A DNA stretch of 64,000 bases from Vibrio algarum (GCF_028204155.1 NZ_JAQLOI010000001.1:1798001-1862000); one strand, 5' to 3'. Positions 47,978 through 57,283 are shown, counted from the stretch's first letter. The notes: a model not told the origin generated them from the sequence alone. Numbers and translations are program-made.

Positions 47978-48937
47978 ATGGAAGATATCGATAAGATACC
48001 GGTAAAGAGTAAATCAAACGTGGTGAGCAAACCGGTGTGGTTTATCAATCATTTAAAACGAGAATGGCAGCTATATGTTCTTTTAGCGCCAACGATTATC
48101 TGGTTTATTACCTTTCTTTATCAACCCATGTATGGGTTGCAAATTGCGTTTAAAGACTACAGTGTTTTTAGAGGCATAACAGAAAGTCCTTGGGTTGGTT
48201 TAGAGCACTTTTACACCTTGTTTGAAAACGACCAATTTCTTCGTGCGATAAAAAACACCGTAATGATAAGTGGAGCAAGCCTGATTTTTGGCTTTCCTAT
48301 TCCGATTATCTTGGCGTTGATGTTTAACGAAGTGATCAACCCTAAGTTCAAAAGAACGGCACAAACAATTGTTTATTTACCGCATTTTATCTCTGCTGTA
48401 ATTATTGCAGGTATTGTTATAACTGCATTTGCTCCTTCAACAGGGGTCATCAATCTGATCCTAAATGCACTTGGTTACGACTCTGTCTATTTTCTGACTA
48501 AACCGGAATGGTTCAGAACCATTTTCGTCGGAACAGGAATATGGCAAGAAGCCGGATTTAGTTCAATTGTATTCTTAGCCGCCATTGCGGGGGTTAACCC
48601 ATCTCTTTATGAGTCGGCGGTTGTTGATGGTGCATCACGCTTCCAAATGATGTGGAAAATAACGCTACCTTGCATATTACCAACAATTTTGATCATGTTA
48701 ATTATACGTATAGGAAACATATTAGAAGTCGGATTTGAGATGATCATTATGCTTTATCAGCCTGCAACCTATGAAACGGCAGATGTTATAAGCACCTTCA
48801 TTTATCGCCAGGGTTTACAAGCAGCACAGTATGATTTGGCCGCAGCCGCAGGGCTATTTAATGCCGTCATTGCGTTTATTTTAGTTTTGACTGCAAACAC
48901 AATTAGTAAACGTGTTACTAAAACGTCTCTCTGGTAA
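47978..48937 (+). CDS. Sugar ABC transporter permease (AlgM1/LplB-like)
   Basis: A 319-residue inner-membrane permease with six predicted membrane segments. The EAA-type coupling loop is visible in ESAVVDGASRFQMMWKITLP near residue 212. The N-terminus WQLYVLLAPTIIWFITF and YQPMYGLQIAFKDY match the LplB/AlgM1 group of oligosaccharide permeases. It follows the ATPase gene by 14 bases and precedes the second permease by nine. Confidence 0.88.
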   Translation: MEDIDKIPVKSKSNVVSKPVWFINHLKREWQLYVLLAPTIIWFITFLYQPMYGLQIAFKDYSVFRGITESPWVGLEHFYTLFENDQFLRAIKNTVMISGASLIFGFPIPIILALMFNEVINPKFKRTAQTIVYLPHFISAVIIAGIVITAFAPSTGVINLILNALGYDSVYFLTKPEWFRTIFVGTGIWQEAGFSSIVFLAAIAGVNPSLYESAVVDGASRFQMMWKITLPCILPTILIMLIIRIGNILEVGFEMIIMLYQPATYETADVISTFIYRQGLQAAQYDLAAAAGLFNAVIAFILVLTANTISKRVTKTSLW

Positions 48938-48946
48938 GGAAATATT

Positions 48947-49837
48947 ATGAGCTTAACAGCAAATATGAATTTGTATTCAAGAGGCGATAAGGCTTTTGTT
49001 TATTTGAATATGTTTTTAGTGGGTATGTTTACTATTAGTACACTGTACCCATTTATATACGTCGCTTCCCTTTCGTTTAGTTTAGGTGACTCTGTTTCTG
49101 CAGGTAAAGTGGTATTAACTCCCGTTGATTTTACTATTGCAGCATATGAGAAAGTATTGTTTGATCCAGCCTTTTGGACGGCTTACAAAAATACATTTAT
49201 TTATACGATAGGCGGAACATTAACCAGTTTACTCATTATCATTCCAGGTGCTTATGCATTGTCTAGACCACAGCTGCTGGGTAGAAAATACTGGAATATG
49301 ATGATTGCATTTACCATGTGGTTTAACGCTGGCATGATACCATTCTTTCTGAATATGAGAGATTTAGGCTTATTGGATAGCTACTTCGGTATCATTATTG
49401 GTTTTGCCTGTAATGCCTTTAATATCATATTACTGCGTAACTTTTTTGAGGCTGTTCCTTCTTCGTTTGAAGAGGCGGCTAGAATGGATGGTGCAAACGA
49501 TTTTCAAGTGTTATGGAAGGTATTTATTCCTTTAGCGAAGCCTGCTATTGCAACCGTGACGCTATTTTGCATAGTCGCCCGTTGGAATGGATTCTTTTGG
49601 GCCATGATCTTGTTAAGAGACGAAGATAAAATCCCACTTCAGGTCTATTTGCGCCAAATAATCACCCAGTTATCTGATGATGATACGTTCGCCAGTACAT
49701 TATTAAATTCTGCTTATTCATTCGAAACGGTTAGCTCGGCGATAATGGTTTGTTCCATTATTCCAGTGTTAATTATCTATCCGTTTATACAAAAATACTT
49801 CAACAAAGGCATCATGCTTGGGGGTGTTAAGGAATAA
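48947..49837 (+). CDS. Sugar ABC transporter permease (AlgM2/YtcP-like)
   Basis: A 296-residue permease with six membrane segments. It has FNIILLRNFFEAVPSSFEEA followed by ARMDGANDFQVLWKVFIPL, the EAA loop, and YPFIYVASLSFS near the N-terminus. It ends with YFNKGIMLGGVKE, the classic tail of the YtcP/AlgM2 group. It forms the heterodimeric channel with the preceding permease. Confidence 0.88.
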   Translation: MSLTANMNLYSRGDKAFVYLNMFLVGMFTISTLYPFIYVASLSFSLGDSVSAGKVVLTPVDFTIAAYEKVLFDPAFWTAYKNTFIYTIGGTLTSLLIIIPGAYALSRPQLLGRKYWNMMIAFTMWFNAGMIPFFLNMRDLGLLDSYFGIIIGFACNAFNIILLRNFFEAVPSSFEEAARMDGANDFQVLWKVFIPLAKPAIATVTLFCIVARWNGFFWAMILLRDEDKIPLQVYLRQIITQLSDDDTFASTLLNSAYSFETVSSAIMVCSIIPVLIIYPFIQKYFNKGIMLGGVKE

Positions 49838-49935
49838 AACCTAAAACCTAGCCCATATAATAAAAATGAACAAATAGAACATGACCATAAATAAAACTAG
49901 AAACGGATAAAACAAAAGGAATTAAAGGAGAATAT

Positions 49936-51480
49936 ATGCGAATGGTAAAAACTCTACTTACTACGATAATCGTAAGTTCTGCTGCTTTAACCACGCCAGT
50001 GATGGCGGAAGGAGAGTACCTAGTTTCTGATAAACCACTGAAGCTAGATATTCACCTGCATCAAAAAAAGTTTGTTTATAACAATGATTGGCCGGTAGAA
50101 AAAGAGGCGGCTAGATTAACTAACGTTCAATTGAATAACGTAGCGTCAATGGCAACGACGAAGAGTGATGAAGCCTTTAACCTACTAATTGCATCCGGCG
50201 ACTTACCTGATATCGTTGGCGGTTCAAGCATGAAAGACAATGTTAATCGCTATGGGCCTGAAGGTGCTTTTACACCACTGAACAAGCTGATTGACGAGCA
50301 TGCACCGAATATCAAAGCTTTTTTTGATAAAAACCCTGCTATACGCAGTTCGATTTTAGCAGCGGACGGTAATATCTATTACATCCCTTATTTACCTGAC
50401 GGGAAGTATGGTCGTGGTTATTTTATTCGTTACGACTGGTTAGCTAAATTAGATTTAGAAGTCCCACAAACCGTAGACGAGTTGTACACCGTATTAAAAG
50501 CCTTCCGTGATAACGATCCTAACGGTAATGGTAAGAAAGACGAAGTGCCGCTGTTTATGCGTCATTGGGAAGAGCTAATACGTTTGGTTACGCTTTGGGA
50601 TGGTCGAACATCAGGCTCAGATAAATTCCATGACTTTCATGTAGTAGATGGGGAATTACGTCACGGATATGTAGGTGATGGTTATCAAGTCGGTATACGA
50701 AATTTAGCGAAATGGTATAAAGAAGGACTTATAGACGCGGAAGTATTCACTCGTGGCAGCCGCTCTAGAGAGTATTTACTATCTAATGATATCGGAGGCA
50801 TGACCCATGACTGGTTTGCTTCTACATCAGGTTACAACGACGCATTTGCAGATGAAATCCCGGGTTTTGCGTTTAAAGCCTTTGCACCGCCAGCGTCGAT
50901 AACCGGTAATCGTATCGAAGAACATCGCCGTGCTAGTGTGAAGCAAGATGGTTGGGCAATTTCATATACAAACGAGAACCCAGTTGAAACTATAAAGTAT
51001 TTCGATTTTTGGTTTACCGAACAGGGACGTCGTTTAGCTAACTTCGGTATTGAAGGCGTTCATTACGATCTTGTGGATGGAAAAGCGAAATTTAAACAAG
51101 AGATACTTGATTCAGATACGCCGGTGAATGCTCAAATGTGGGCGATTGGAGCTCAGATCCAACGTGGTTTCTATATGGATTACTCAAATGAAGCGCAATG
51201 GTCAAACAAACATGCGCTAGAGGGGATTAAACTCTATGACGAAGGCGACTATTTGCTTGAACCGTTTTTGGGTGTTTCTCTAAATGCAAAAGAAAAACGT
51301 GTTTATGATAAGAACTGGGCAACCATTCGTGATTATATGCTAGAGATGCAACAAGCGTGGATCTTAGGCTCTAGAGATATTGACGAAGATTGGGAAAGTT
51401 ACATGGCTCAAATTGATCGAATGGGCTTTGACGAGGTTATCGACGTCATGCAGTCAGCTTATGACCGTGCATATAAGTAG
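49936..51480 (+). CDS. Extracellular solute-binding protein, AlgQ1/AlgQ2-like (alginate oligosaccharide type)
   Basis: A 514-residue periplasmic binding protein with a signal peptide ending near VMAEGE. By eye it runs parallel to Sphingomonas AlgQ2 over its whole length: LTNVQLNNVAS, FNLLIASGDLPDIVGG, the calcium loop DPNGNGKKDEVP near residue 195, GGMTHDWFAST, and the end MQSAYDRAYK. AlgQ binds alginate oligosaccharides, so a uronate oligosaccharide is the likely ligand. No alginate lyase lies nearby, so the ligand is inferred. GGAG precedes the ATG. Confidence 0.87.
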   Translation: MRMVKTLLTTIIVSSAALTTPVMAEGEYLVSDKPLKLDIHLHQKKFVYNNDWPVEKEAARLTNVQLNNVASMATTKSDEAFNLLIASGDLPDIVGGSSMKDNVNRYGPEGAFTPLNKLIDEHAPNIKAFFDKNPAIRSSILAADGNIYYIPYLPDGKYGRGYFIRYDWLAKLDLEVPQTVDELYTVLKAFRDNDPNGNGKKDEVPLFMRHWEELIRLVTLWDGRTSGSDKFHDFHVVDGELRHGYVGDGYQVGIRNLAKWYKEGLIDAEVFTRGSRSREYLLSNDIGGMTHDWFASTSGYNDAFADEIPGFAFKAFAPPASITGNRIEEHRRASVKQDGWAISYTNENPVETIKYFDFWFTEQGRRLANFGIEGVHYDLVDGKAKFKQEILDSDTPVNAQMWAIGAQIQRGFYMDYSNEAQWSNKHALEGIKLYDEGDYLLEPFLGVSLNAKEKRVYDKNWATIRDYMLEMQQAWILGSRDIDEDWESYMAQIDRMGFDEVIDVMQSAYDRAYK

Positions 51481-51514
51481 GTTACAGGCTTACTAACTTT
51501 TTAACCACAATACC

Positions 51515-51548
51515 AAGGTAATGGCATCTAACCATTACCTTCTTTTTT
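51515..51548 (+). terminator. Rho-independent terminator of the AlgQ-like operon
   Basis: AAGGTAATGG and CCATTACCTT form a perfect 10-bp stem around a seven-base loop, followed by C and six T. It ends the importer operon before gyrA. Confidence 0.9.
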
Positions 51549-51797
51549 ATTAGACTCCAACATTTCAGTGCGTTTTCACTTTTTAGTCGGAATTCATCAA
51601 TTTGTATGCTCATAAAATCATCACTATTCAATAAATTAGGGCTTGGAATCTCTTCTTTCATGGGATTTGCAGGTTTTTGATGCAACAACATCATAAAAGG
51701 TGATGGAAAGTGGTGCGGATTTGGTACGTTTTGTGTTATATTTTTCGGCCTTGTACGTATCGAATATACGATCAAAATATAGAGGGAAAATGGCTCT
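51549..51797 (+). other. gyrA upstream region
   Basis: About 250 bases between the importer terminator and the gyrA ATG. It should hold the gyrA promoter. I do not see a near-consensus promoter that I would commit to, although TATAGAGGGAAAATGG just upstream provides a GAGGG ribosome site. Confidence 0.4.
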
Positions 51798-54446
51798 ATG
51801 AGCGATCTAGCTAAAGAGATCACGCCGATAAACATTGAAGATGAACTGAGAAGTTCGTACCTAGACTACGCGATGTCCGTTATCGTTGGTCGTGCTCTTC
51901 CTGATGTGCGTGATGGCCTAAAACCAGTACACCGCCGCGTTTTGTTCGCGATGAATGTGCTTGGTAATGATTGGAACAAAGGCTATAAAAAGTCTGCCCG
52001 TGTTGTGGGTGATGTAATTGGTAAATATCACCCTCATGGTGATAGTGCGGTTTACGACACGATAGTGCGTATGGCACAACCGTTTTCTTTGCGTTACATG
52101 CTGGTCGATGGCCAGGGTAACTTTGGTTCTATTGATGGGGATTCAGCAGCAGCGATGCGTTATACGGAAGTCCGTATGTCGAAGATCGCTCATGAGCTTC
52201 TTGCTGACCTTGATAAAGAAACAGTAGATTACGTCCCTAACTACGACGGCACAGAACAGATTCCTGCCGTTTTGCCAACCAAAGTACCTAGTTTATTGGT
52301 AAATGGTTCTTCTGGTATCGCAGTAGGTATGGCAACAAACATTCCTCCGCATAACCTGACTGAGGTTGTAGAAGGTTGCCTAGCATTTATTGACAACGAA
52401 GATATTACTATCGATGAACTGATGGACTATATTCCAGGTCCTGATTTTCCTACTGCTGCTTTAATTAGTGGCCGTAAAGGCATTGTCGATGCTTATAAAA
52501 CTGGACGCGGCAAAGTTTACATGCGTTCAAAAGCGAACATCGAGACAGAGAAAAACGGCAAAGAAACCATTATTGTTACTGAAATACCTTATCAAGTTAA
52601 CAAAGCCCGTGTAATCGAAAAGATCGCAGAGCTTGTTAAAGATAAAAAGGTTGAAGGTATCAGTGCATTACGCGATGAATCTGATAAAGATGGTATGCGT
52701 ATTGTTATTGAATGTAAGCGTGATGCTGTTGCTGAAGTGGTTCTAAACAACCTTTATTCATTAACGCAGCTGCAAACTACGTTTGGTATCAACATGGTTG
52801 CGCTGGACAATGGTCAACCTAAACTATTCAACCTTAAAGAGATGTTGAAGTGTTTTGTTGATCACCGCCGTGAAGTGGTTACTCGCCGTACTATCTTTGA
52901 GCTTCGCAAAGCTCGCGATCGTGCGCACATCTTAGAAAGTCTTGCGCTAGCATTAGCAAATATAGATGAAATTATTGAACTGATCCGTAACGCAGCAACG
53001 CCGGCAGAAGCAAAAGCTGGCTTGATAGCTCGTGGTTGGGATCTTGGTAATGTTGCATCTATGCTTGAACGTGCTGGTACAGACGCAGCTCGTCCAGATT
53101 GGTTAGAAGATGAATTCGGTATTCGTGATGGTCAATATTACCTAACGGAACAACAGGCTCAAGCTATTCTAGAACTTCGTCTTCACAGATTGACAGGTCT
53201 AGAGCACGAGAAGATTCTTGAAGAGTATAAACAGCTTCTTGATGAAATCGCAGAACTGATGCTTATTCTTTCAAGCACAGAACGCTTGATGGAAGTTATC
53301 CGCGAAGAGCTCGAAATTGTTCGAGATACATACGGTGATGAGCGTCGTACTGAAATCATTGCAGCCGTCCATGACATGGATATGGAAGAGCTTATCGCGC
53401 AAGAAGATGTTGTTGTTACCTTGTCTCATGAAGGTTACGTTAAATACCAGATTCTGAACGATTACGAAGCACAGCGTCGTGGTGGTAAAGGTAAGAGTGC
53501 AACGAAGATGAAAGACGAAGATTATATCGAGCGTCTTTTAGTGGCGAACACCCACGATAATATTCTTTGTTTCTCTACCAGAGGTAAGGCGTATCGCCTT
53601 AAAGTTTTCCAACTTCCTCAAGCAAGCCGAAATGCTCGTGGTAAACCTATCGTGAATATTCTTCCTTTAGAAGAAAACGAAAGAATTACCGCAATTTTAC
53701 CGGTGTCTGAATACTCTGAAGATAAATATATCTTTATGGCAACTGGTGACGGTACGGTTAAGAAAACATCATTGGCAAGTTTTGCAAATGTACGCTCTAA
53801 CGGGCTTATCGCTGTGAACCTAAGAGACGATGACTCTCTAATTGGTGTTGATATTACAGACGGTAACAGTGACATTATGCTGTTCTCTAAAACGGGTAAA
53901 GTGGTTCGATTTAAAGAAGAACTTGTTCGTGGAATGGGCCGTACAGCTGCTGGTGTTCGTGGTATGAAGCTCGTTGACGGTGATCAGGTTGTATCGTTAA
54001 TTGTACCTTCTAATGAAGGTAATATCTTAACGGTGACACAAAATGGTTACGGTAAACAGACTTCTATAGCAGAATACCCTACTAAAGGTCGTGCCACTCA
54101 AGGTGTTGTTTCCATTAAGGTTTCTGACCGAAATGGACATGTTGTTGGTGCAGTGCAAGTTGAAGATGGTGATGAGTTTATGATGATCACCGATGCTGGC
54201 ACCTTAGTTCGTACTCGAGTATCGGAAGTGAGCCAGGTTGGCCGTAATACCCAAGGTGTGACGCTAATCAGAACATCTGAAGACGAGAATGTTGTAGCAC
54301 TTCAGAGAATCGATGAAATCGAAGAAGCTGATATTGAAGAGTTAGAAGGGGAAGAAATCGACCCAACTAATGAAGCTAATCCAGCGGCTGATGTAGAAGG
54401 TTCTGAAAAGAGCGAAGACAATACTGATGACGACTCTGAAGAGTAA
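51798..54446 (+). CDS. gyrA: DNA gyrase subunit A
   Basis: An 882-residue type IIA topoisomerase subunit that breaks and rejoins DNA with GyrB to introduce negative supercoils. The quinolone-resistance region reads HPHGDSAVYDTIV with Ser83 and Asp87, the wild-type susceptible pattern. The active-site Tyr122 is in AAMRYTEV. The C-terminal wrapping domain has the GyrA box YEAQRRGGKGK near residue 555 and ends in a long acidic tail. The ribosome site GAGGG is close to the ATG. Confidence 0.98.
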   Translation: MSDLAKEITPINIEDELRSSYLDYAMSVIVGRALPDVRDGLKPVHRRVLFAMNVLGNDWNKGYKKSARVVGDVIGKYHPHGDSAVYDTIVRMAQPFSLRYMLVDGQGNFGSIDGDSAAAMRYTEVRMSKIAHELLADLDKETVDYVPNYDGTEQIPAVLPTKVPSLLVNGSSGIAVGMATNIPPHNLTEVVEGCLAFIDNEDITIDELMDYIPGPDFPTAALISGRKGIVDAYKTGRGKVYMRSKANIETEKNGKETIIVTEIPYQVNKARVIEKIAELVKDKKVEGISALRDESDKDGMRIVIECKRDAVAEVVLNNLYSLTQLQTTFGINMVALDNGQPKLFNLKEMLKCFVDHRREVVTRRTIFELRKARDRAHILESLALALANIDEIIELIRNAATPAEAKAGLIARGWDLGNVASMLERAGTDAARPDWLEDEFGIRDGQYYLTEQQAQAILELRLHRLTGLEHEKILEEYKQLLDEIAELMLILSSTERLMEVIREELEIVRDTYGDERRTEIIAAVHDMDMEELIAQEDVVVTLSHEGYVKYQILNDYEAQRRGGKGKSATKMKDEDYIERLLVANTHDNILCFSTRGKAYRLKVFQLPQASRNARGKPIVNILPLEENERITAILPVSEYSEDKYIFMATGDGTVKKTSLASFANVRSNGLIAVNLRDDDSLIGVDITDGNSDIMLFSKTGKVVRFKEELVRGMGRTAAGVRGMKLVDGDQVVSLIVPSNEGNILTVTQNGYGKQTSIAEYPTKGRATQGVVSIKVSDRNGHVVGAVQVEDGDEFMMITDAGTLVRTRVSEVSQVGRNTQGVTLIRTSEDENVVALQRIDEIEEADIEELEGEEIDPTNEANPAADVEGSEKSEDNTDDDSEE

Positions 54447-54469
54447 TTAGTCATTAAGATTATTGAATA

Positions 54470-54496
54470 AACCGGGCTTTTAGCCCGGTTTTTTTT
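54470..54496 (+). terminator. Rho-independent terminator of gyrA
   Basis: AACCGGGCT and AGCCCGGTT form a perfect 9-bp stem with a three-base loop, followed by a run of T. It starts 24 bases after the gyrA stop. Confidence 0.95.
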
Positions 54497-54544
54497 GTGC
54501 AAAATGTTAGTCTAAACCTATTATTATTCTTTATACCTTTTTAT

Positions 54545-55174
54545 ATGTCCGTATTTATACTCTGCTTATTACTCACGTTAATCATTTTTCTGTTTCATTA
54601 TAAATATCAAAAAAATAGTGGGTATTTTACGCCAATTTTTGTGTCTTTTTCACTGTGTGCGATTTGTCTACTTTCCTGGTTTTATATTTTGTCACCAGAT
54701 AAGGAACAACAAAAGGTTGTAAAATTAGCTGTTCCCTTAACAATTGACGAAATTATTGGTGAGATCCAAGACAAGCTAAGAGAAGACAAGAATAATGCTG
54801 ATCTATGGTTTCAATTAGGGCAGGGCTACTTTGCGAATGGTGAATTTGACAATGCGAATACTTGCTTTGATTATGTTATACGTTTAACCGATGAGCCTTC
54901 TTCTACGGTTTTCGCCGCGAAAGCTACTGCACAGTATTATATAAGCTCACAACGTATGACTGATGAAGTAATGGAATTATTAGACATTGCTTTATCAAAG
55001 GATAGACTGAATGATACGGCTCTAATGCTTATAGCGAATGACCATTTTATAAGCTTTCGATACGACCAAGCGATTGAAACTTGGCAAAAGGTATTAGATT
55101 CTGAGCGACAAGGTATCGATAGAGTCACAATAATCAACTCAATAAACAAAACTCAACAATTGCAAAACAACTAG
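54545..55174 (+). CDS. TPR-domain cytochrome c biogenesis protein (CcmI C-terminal/NrfG-like)
   Basis: A protein of about 209 residues. Two N-terminal membrane segments are followed by TPR-type helices (ADLWFQLGQGYFANGEFDNANTCF and later ALMLIANDHFISFRYDQAIETW). This matches the NrfG/CcmI-type subunit that presents apocytochrome to the haem lyase. The nrf operon downstream has nrfE and nrfF but no nrfG, so this gene may supply it. The start is uncertain: ATG at 54545, or GTG at 54497 within the gyrA terminator. It converges on nrfA. Confidence 0.65.
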   Translation: MSVFILCLLLTLIIFLFHYKYQKNSGYFTPIFVSFSLCAICLLSWFYILSPDKEQQKVVKLAVPLTIDEIIGEIQDKLREDKNNADLWFQLGQGYFANGEFDNANTCFDYVIRLTDEPSSTVFAAKATAQYYISSQRMTDEVMELLDIALSKDRLNDTALMLIANDHFISFRYDQAIETWQKVLDSERQGIDRVTIINSINKTQQLQNN

Positions 55175-55415
55175 CTTGCATCTATTTGTTCATTTAATAC
55201 CGTTACCTTATATCTTACTTAGCTAGGCTCCTATGGAAATAGGAGTCTAGCGAGCCTATTTCAGCAATCAAATATCTTGTTACACACATAATAACTGGTT
55301 TAGGTGCCGATCAGTTATTTAGTGGGATGGGTAAAAAGCATCGAATCGATGACCTAACAAAATGTCCGAAGGTTTCGAATTATGGATTTATTCTAACGAT
55401 AGAAGATACGTTAAG

Positions 55416-55445
55416 GAAAAAAATGCCAGCAGAAGCTGGCATTTA
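55416..55445 (-). terminator. Rho-independent terminator of nrfA
   Basis: ATGCCAGC, a four-base loop and GCTGGCAT make a perfect 8-bp stem. On the minus strand it is followed by a T-run (plus-strand A-run 55417-55422). It lies about 40 bases past the nrfA stop. The 55175-55415 stretch shows no other feature. Confidence 0.9.
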
Positions 55446-55484
55446 GTGCAAGGTCAACGGGGAGGATGTTGACCTTAGCTGTTA

Positions 55485-56903
55485 TTAGTAGCTGTATTGC
55501 GCTTCACGAGCTTTAGCTTTTTCTTCCCACTCAGGAACGAGAGTTTTAAGGAACTCTTGTTTCTCAGCATTCATCTTATCCATATCCATACCTAGTGCTT
55601 TTTGTGCAGCCTCTTTAGTAGAAATATCTGGAATTGTGATTGGGTCAGTAATGCCTTTCTTAGCAAGTAAACGAATAATCTTAGTACGTGCATCTGCCGC
55701 TCTATCAACCGCAGTACCTAGAATTTCTAGGGCAACTTCAGGAGCATGCATATGTACACCGTGAGATGCGATAGCATAGTCCCAACGCCATTGCGCGTGA
55801 CGGATGTCCATTAAGATATCTTTCATTTCTTCTTCAGTCGCACCAACTTTCCAAGCTTCACCAGCTTCGAAGTGAGCAGCAACGATTTGTTTCTCAGCGA
55901 TAAGCTTCATGTTAGTAACTTGAGCTTTACGAGTAGAAACTACGCCTTGGAAGTATTCTTTTTCTTGTGTGTGACACTGTGCACAAGTGTTGTCAAACGC
56001 GTCAAGTGGGTTACCCACTTTGTGGTCTGTGTAAACAGTACCATCGTCTTTCTCTACTTTAGGCATGTGACAATCAGCACAAACTACGCCGTTCTTACCG
56101 TGAATGCCCATTCTCCAAGTTTCAAAACCAGGGTGTTGTGCTTTCAACATCGGTGCTTTAGATACTTTGTGAGTCCAGTCTTTGAAGTTAAGAGCGTCAT
56201 AATATTGCTCCATATCGTCAACTGTAGTGCCTTGGTCCCATGGGAACTTAACGGTTTTGTTAGGGCCTGTGAAGTAGTATTCAACGTGACACTGAGCACA
56301 AACGGTTGCTTGCTTCTCTAAATCACTTTGTTGCTCAAATGGCATACCAATAGCTTCAAATGCGCGCTCAACGTATGGACGAGTGATCATCAGATCAGGT
56401 TCGCCATTTTTGAATGCTTCACTCTTAGTATTATGACAGTCAGAACAACCGATAGGGTTAACGATTTCGTGACCTAAACGAGCCCATTTACCTGCAAAAT
56501 ATCCGTCTTCACCTTTTTCATCTATTACGCGAGCCACATCAGGGCTCTTACAGCTCCAACATGCCATAGGCATAGGCCCGGTTTTTTCGTCTTTTGGCGC
56601 GCCAGTACGAAGTGTTGCACGTAAATCGTCGATAGCATAAAAGTGGCCACGTGCTTTGTTGTAGTCTTTTGCGAAGCCGTAACCAGCCCACATAATGACC
56701 ATGTTTGGATCACCTGCTAGAGCATCCGCTTTTTCAGTGCTTTCGGAAGTTGCCTTCCAAGTTTCGTACTGTTGTGCATGGCTACTCTCGAATGATTCGT
56801 TACGAGGGTCACCAATTTTACCATCTGCAGCGACAACAGTAGTGGCGCTCAACAAGCCCGCCGCTAAAATTGCAACTGATTTTGATATCCAGTGCTTACT
56901 CAT
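55485..56903 (-). CDS. nrfA: Ammonia-forming cytochrome c nitrite reductase
   Basis: A 472-residue periplasmic pentahaem enzyme reducing nitrite to ammonium with six electrons. The signal peptide ends near VVAADG. The unusual catalytic haem site CWSCK is at residues 115-119, and four CXXCH sites are at about 153, 202, 275 and 307. It is divergent from nrfBCDE, and the shared region has FNR-like and NarP-like sites. The CWSCK haem needs the dedicated NrfE/NrfF lyase encoded on the other side. Confidence 0.97.
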   Translation of the reverse strand: MSKHWISKSVAILAAGLLSATTVVAADGKIGDPRNESFESSHAQQYETWKATSESTEKADALAGDPNMVIMWAGYGFAKDYNKARGHFYAIDDLRATLRTGAPKDEKTGPMPMACWSCKSPDVARVIDEKGEDGYFAGKWARLGHEIVNPIGCSDCHNTKSEAFKNGEPDLMITRPYVERAFEAIGMPFEQQSDLEKQATVCAQCHVEYYFTGPNKTVKFPWDQGTTVDDMEQYYDALNFKDWTHKVSKAPMLKAQHPGFETWRMGIHGKNGVVCADCHMPKVEKDDGTVYTDHKVGNPLDAFDNTCAQCHTQEKEYFQGVVSTRKAQVTNMKLIAEKQIVAAHFEAGEAWKVGATEEEMKDILMDIRHAQWRWDYAIASHGVHMHAPEVALEILGTAVDRAADARTKIIRLLAKKGITDPITIPDISTKEAAQKALGMDMDKMNAEKQEFLKTLVPEWEEKAKAREAQYSY

Positions 56904-56961
56904 GGTGTTATCTCCATGTTTATATGATTATTCAATTTATTACTCCGTTTATTTTTTTACC

Positions 56962-56993
56962 TAGCGTTGTGGACTGGTATCCAAAATAAGAAT
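56962..56993. repeat. Direct repeat copy 1 in the nrfA-nrfB intergenic region
   Basis: The sequence beginning TAGCGTTGTGG and ending CCAAAATAAGAAT recurs about 292 bases away in the same orientation. Each copy carries a partial dyad TTGTGG...CCAAAA, here with an 8-base spacer. It lies just upstream of nrfA. Confidence 0.7.
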
Positions 56994-57055
56994 AGGAGGT
57001 ACGTGTATATATTAGACCTTAAAGATAAATAAGCCATATAACCCTTTTTATAAAG

Positions 57056-57069
57056 TTGTTTTAGATCAA
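57056..57069. promoter_or_regulatory. FNR-like site
   Basis: TTGTTTTAGATCAA matches nine of ten specified bases of the FNR consensus TTGATN4ATCAA. It is about 155 bases upstream of the nrfA start, compatible with anaerobic activation of the leftward promoter. Confidence 0.6.
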
Positions 57070-57105
57070 TTTAATAAAGTGATCACGGACACGCTTTGTC
57101 TGATA

Positions 57106-57121
57106 TACCCAAAAAGGGGTA
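57106..57121. promoter_or_regulatory. NarP/NarL-like 7-2-7 inverted heptamer site
   Basis: TACCCAA-AA-AGGGGTA matches 13 of 14 positions of the inverted heptamer consensus TACYYMT-N2-AKRRGTA. Its centre is 51 bases beyond the FNR-like site as seen from nrfA, similar to the FNR-proximal, NarP-distal layout at E. coli nrfA. Confidence 0.65.
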
Positions 57122-57253
57122 GTAAGTGGATGCAATAATTCTTCTTATTCAAGAAGTTATGGGGCAAGTCCTCAAATAAAATAAGGTGAATTTGGTCACT
57201 AGTTTGAGATTAAAACTAGGTAATATTTATATATTTACTTATAATAATGGGAA

Positions 57254-57283
57254 TAGCGTTGTGGCTGTTCCAAAATAAGAATT
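57254..57283. repeat. Direct repeat copy 2 in the nrfA-nrfB intergenic region
   Basis: Second copy of the TAGCGTTGTGG...CCAAAATAAGAAT repeat, here with a 5-base spacer in the TTGTGG...CCAAAA dyad. It lies 111 bases upstream of nrfB. Confidence 0.7.

Noticed and set aside
51882..52070. Quinolone-resistance mutation in gyrA
   Set aside because: Ser83 and Asp87 are the wild-type residues, so there is no resistance signature.
55872..56321. 149-codon ORF antisense to nrfA
   Set aside because: It is Cys- and Val-rich because it reads the complement of haem motifs of nrfA; it is not a gene.
57078..57085. GTGATCAC palindrome as a CRP site in the nrf region
   Set aside because: It lacks the TGTGA-N6-TCACA spacing; the half-sites abut, so it does not fit CRP.
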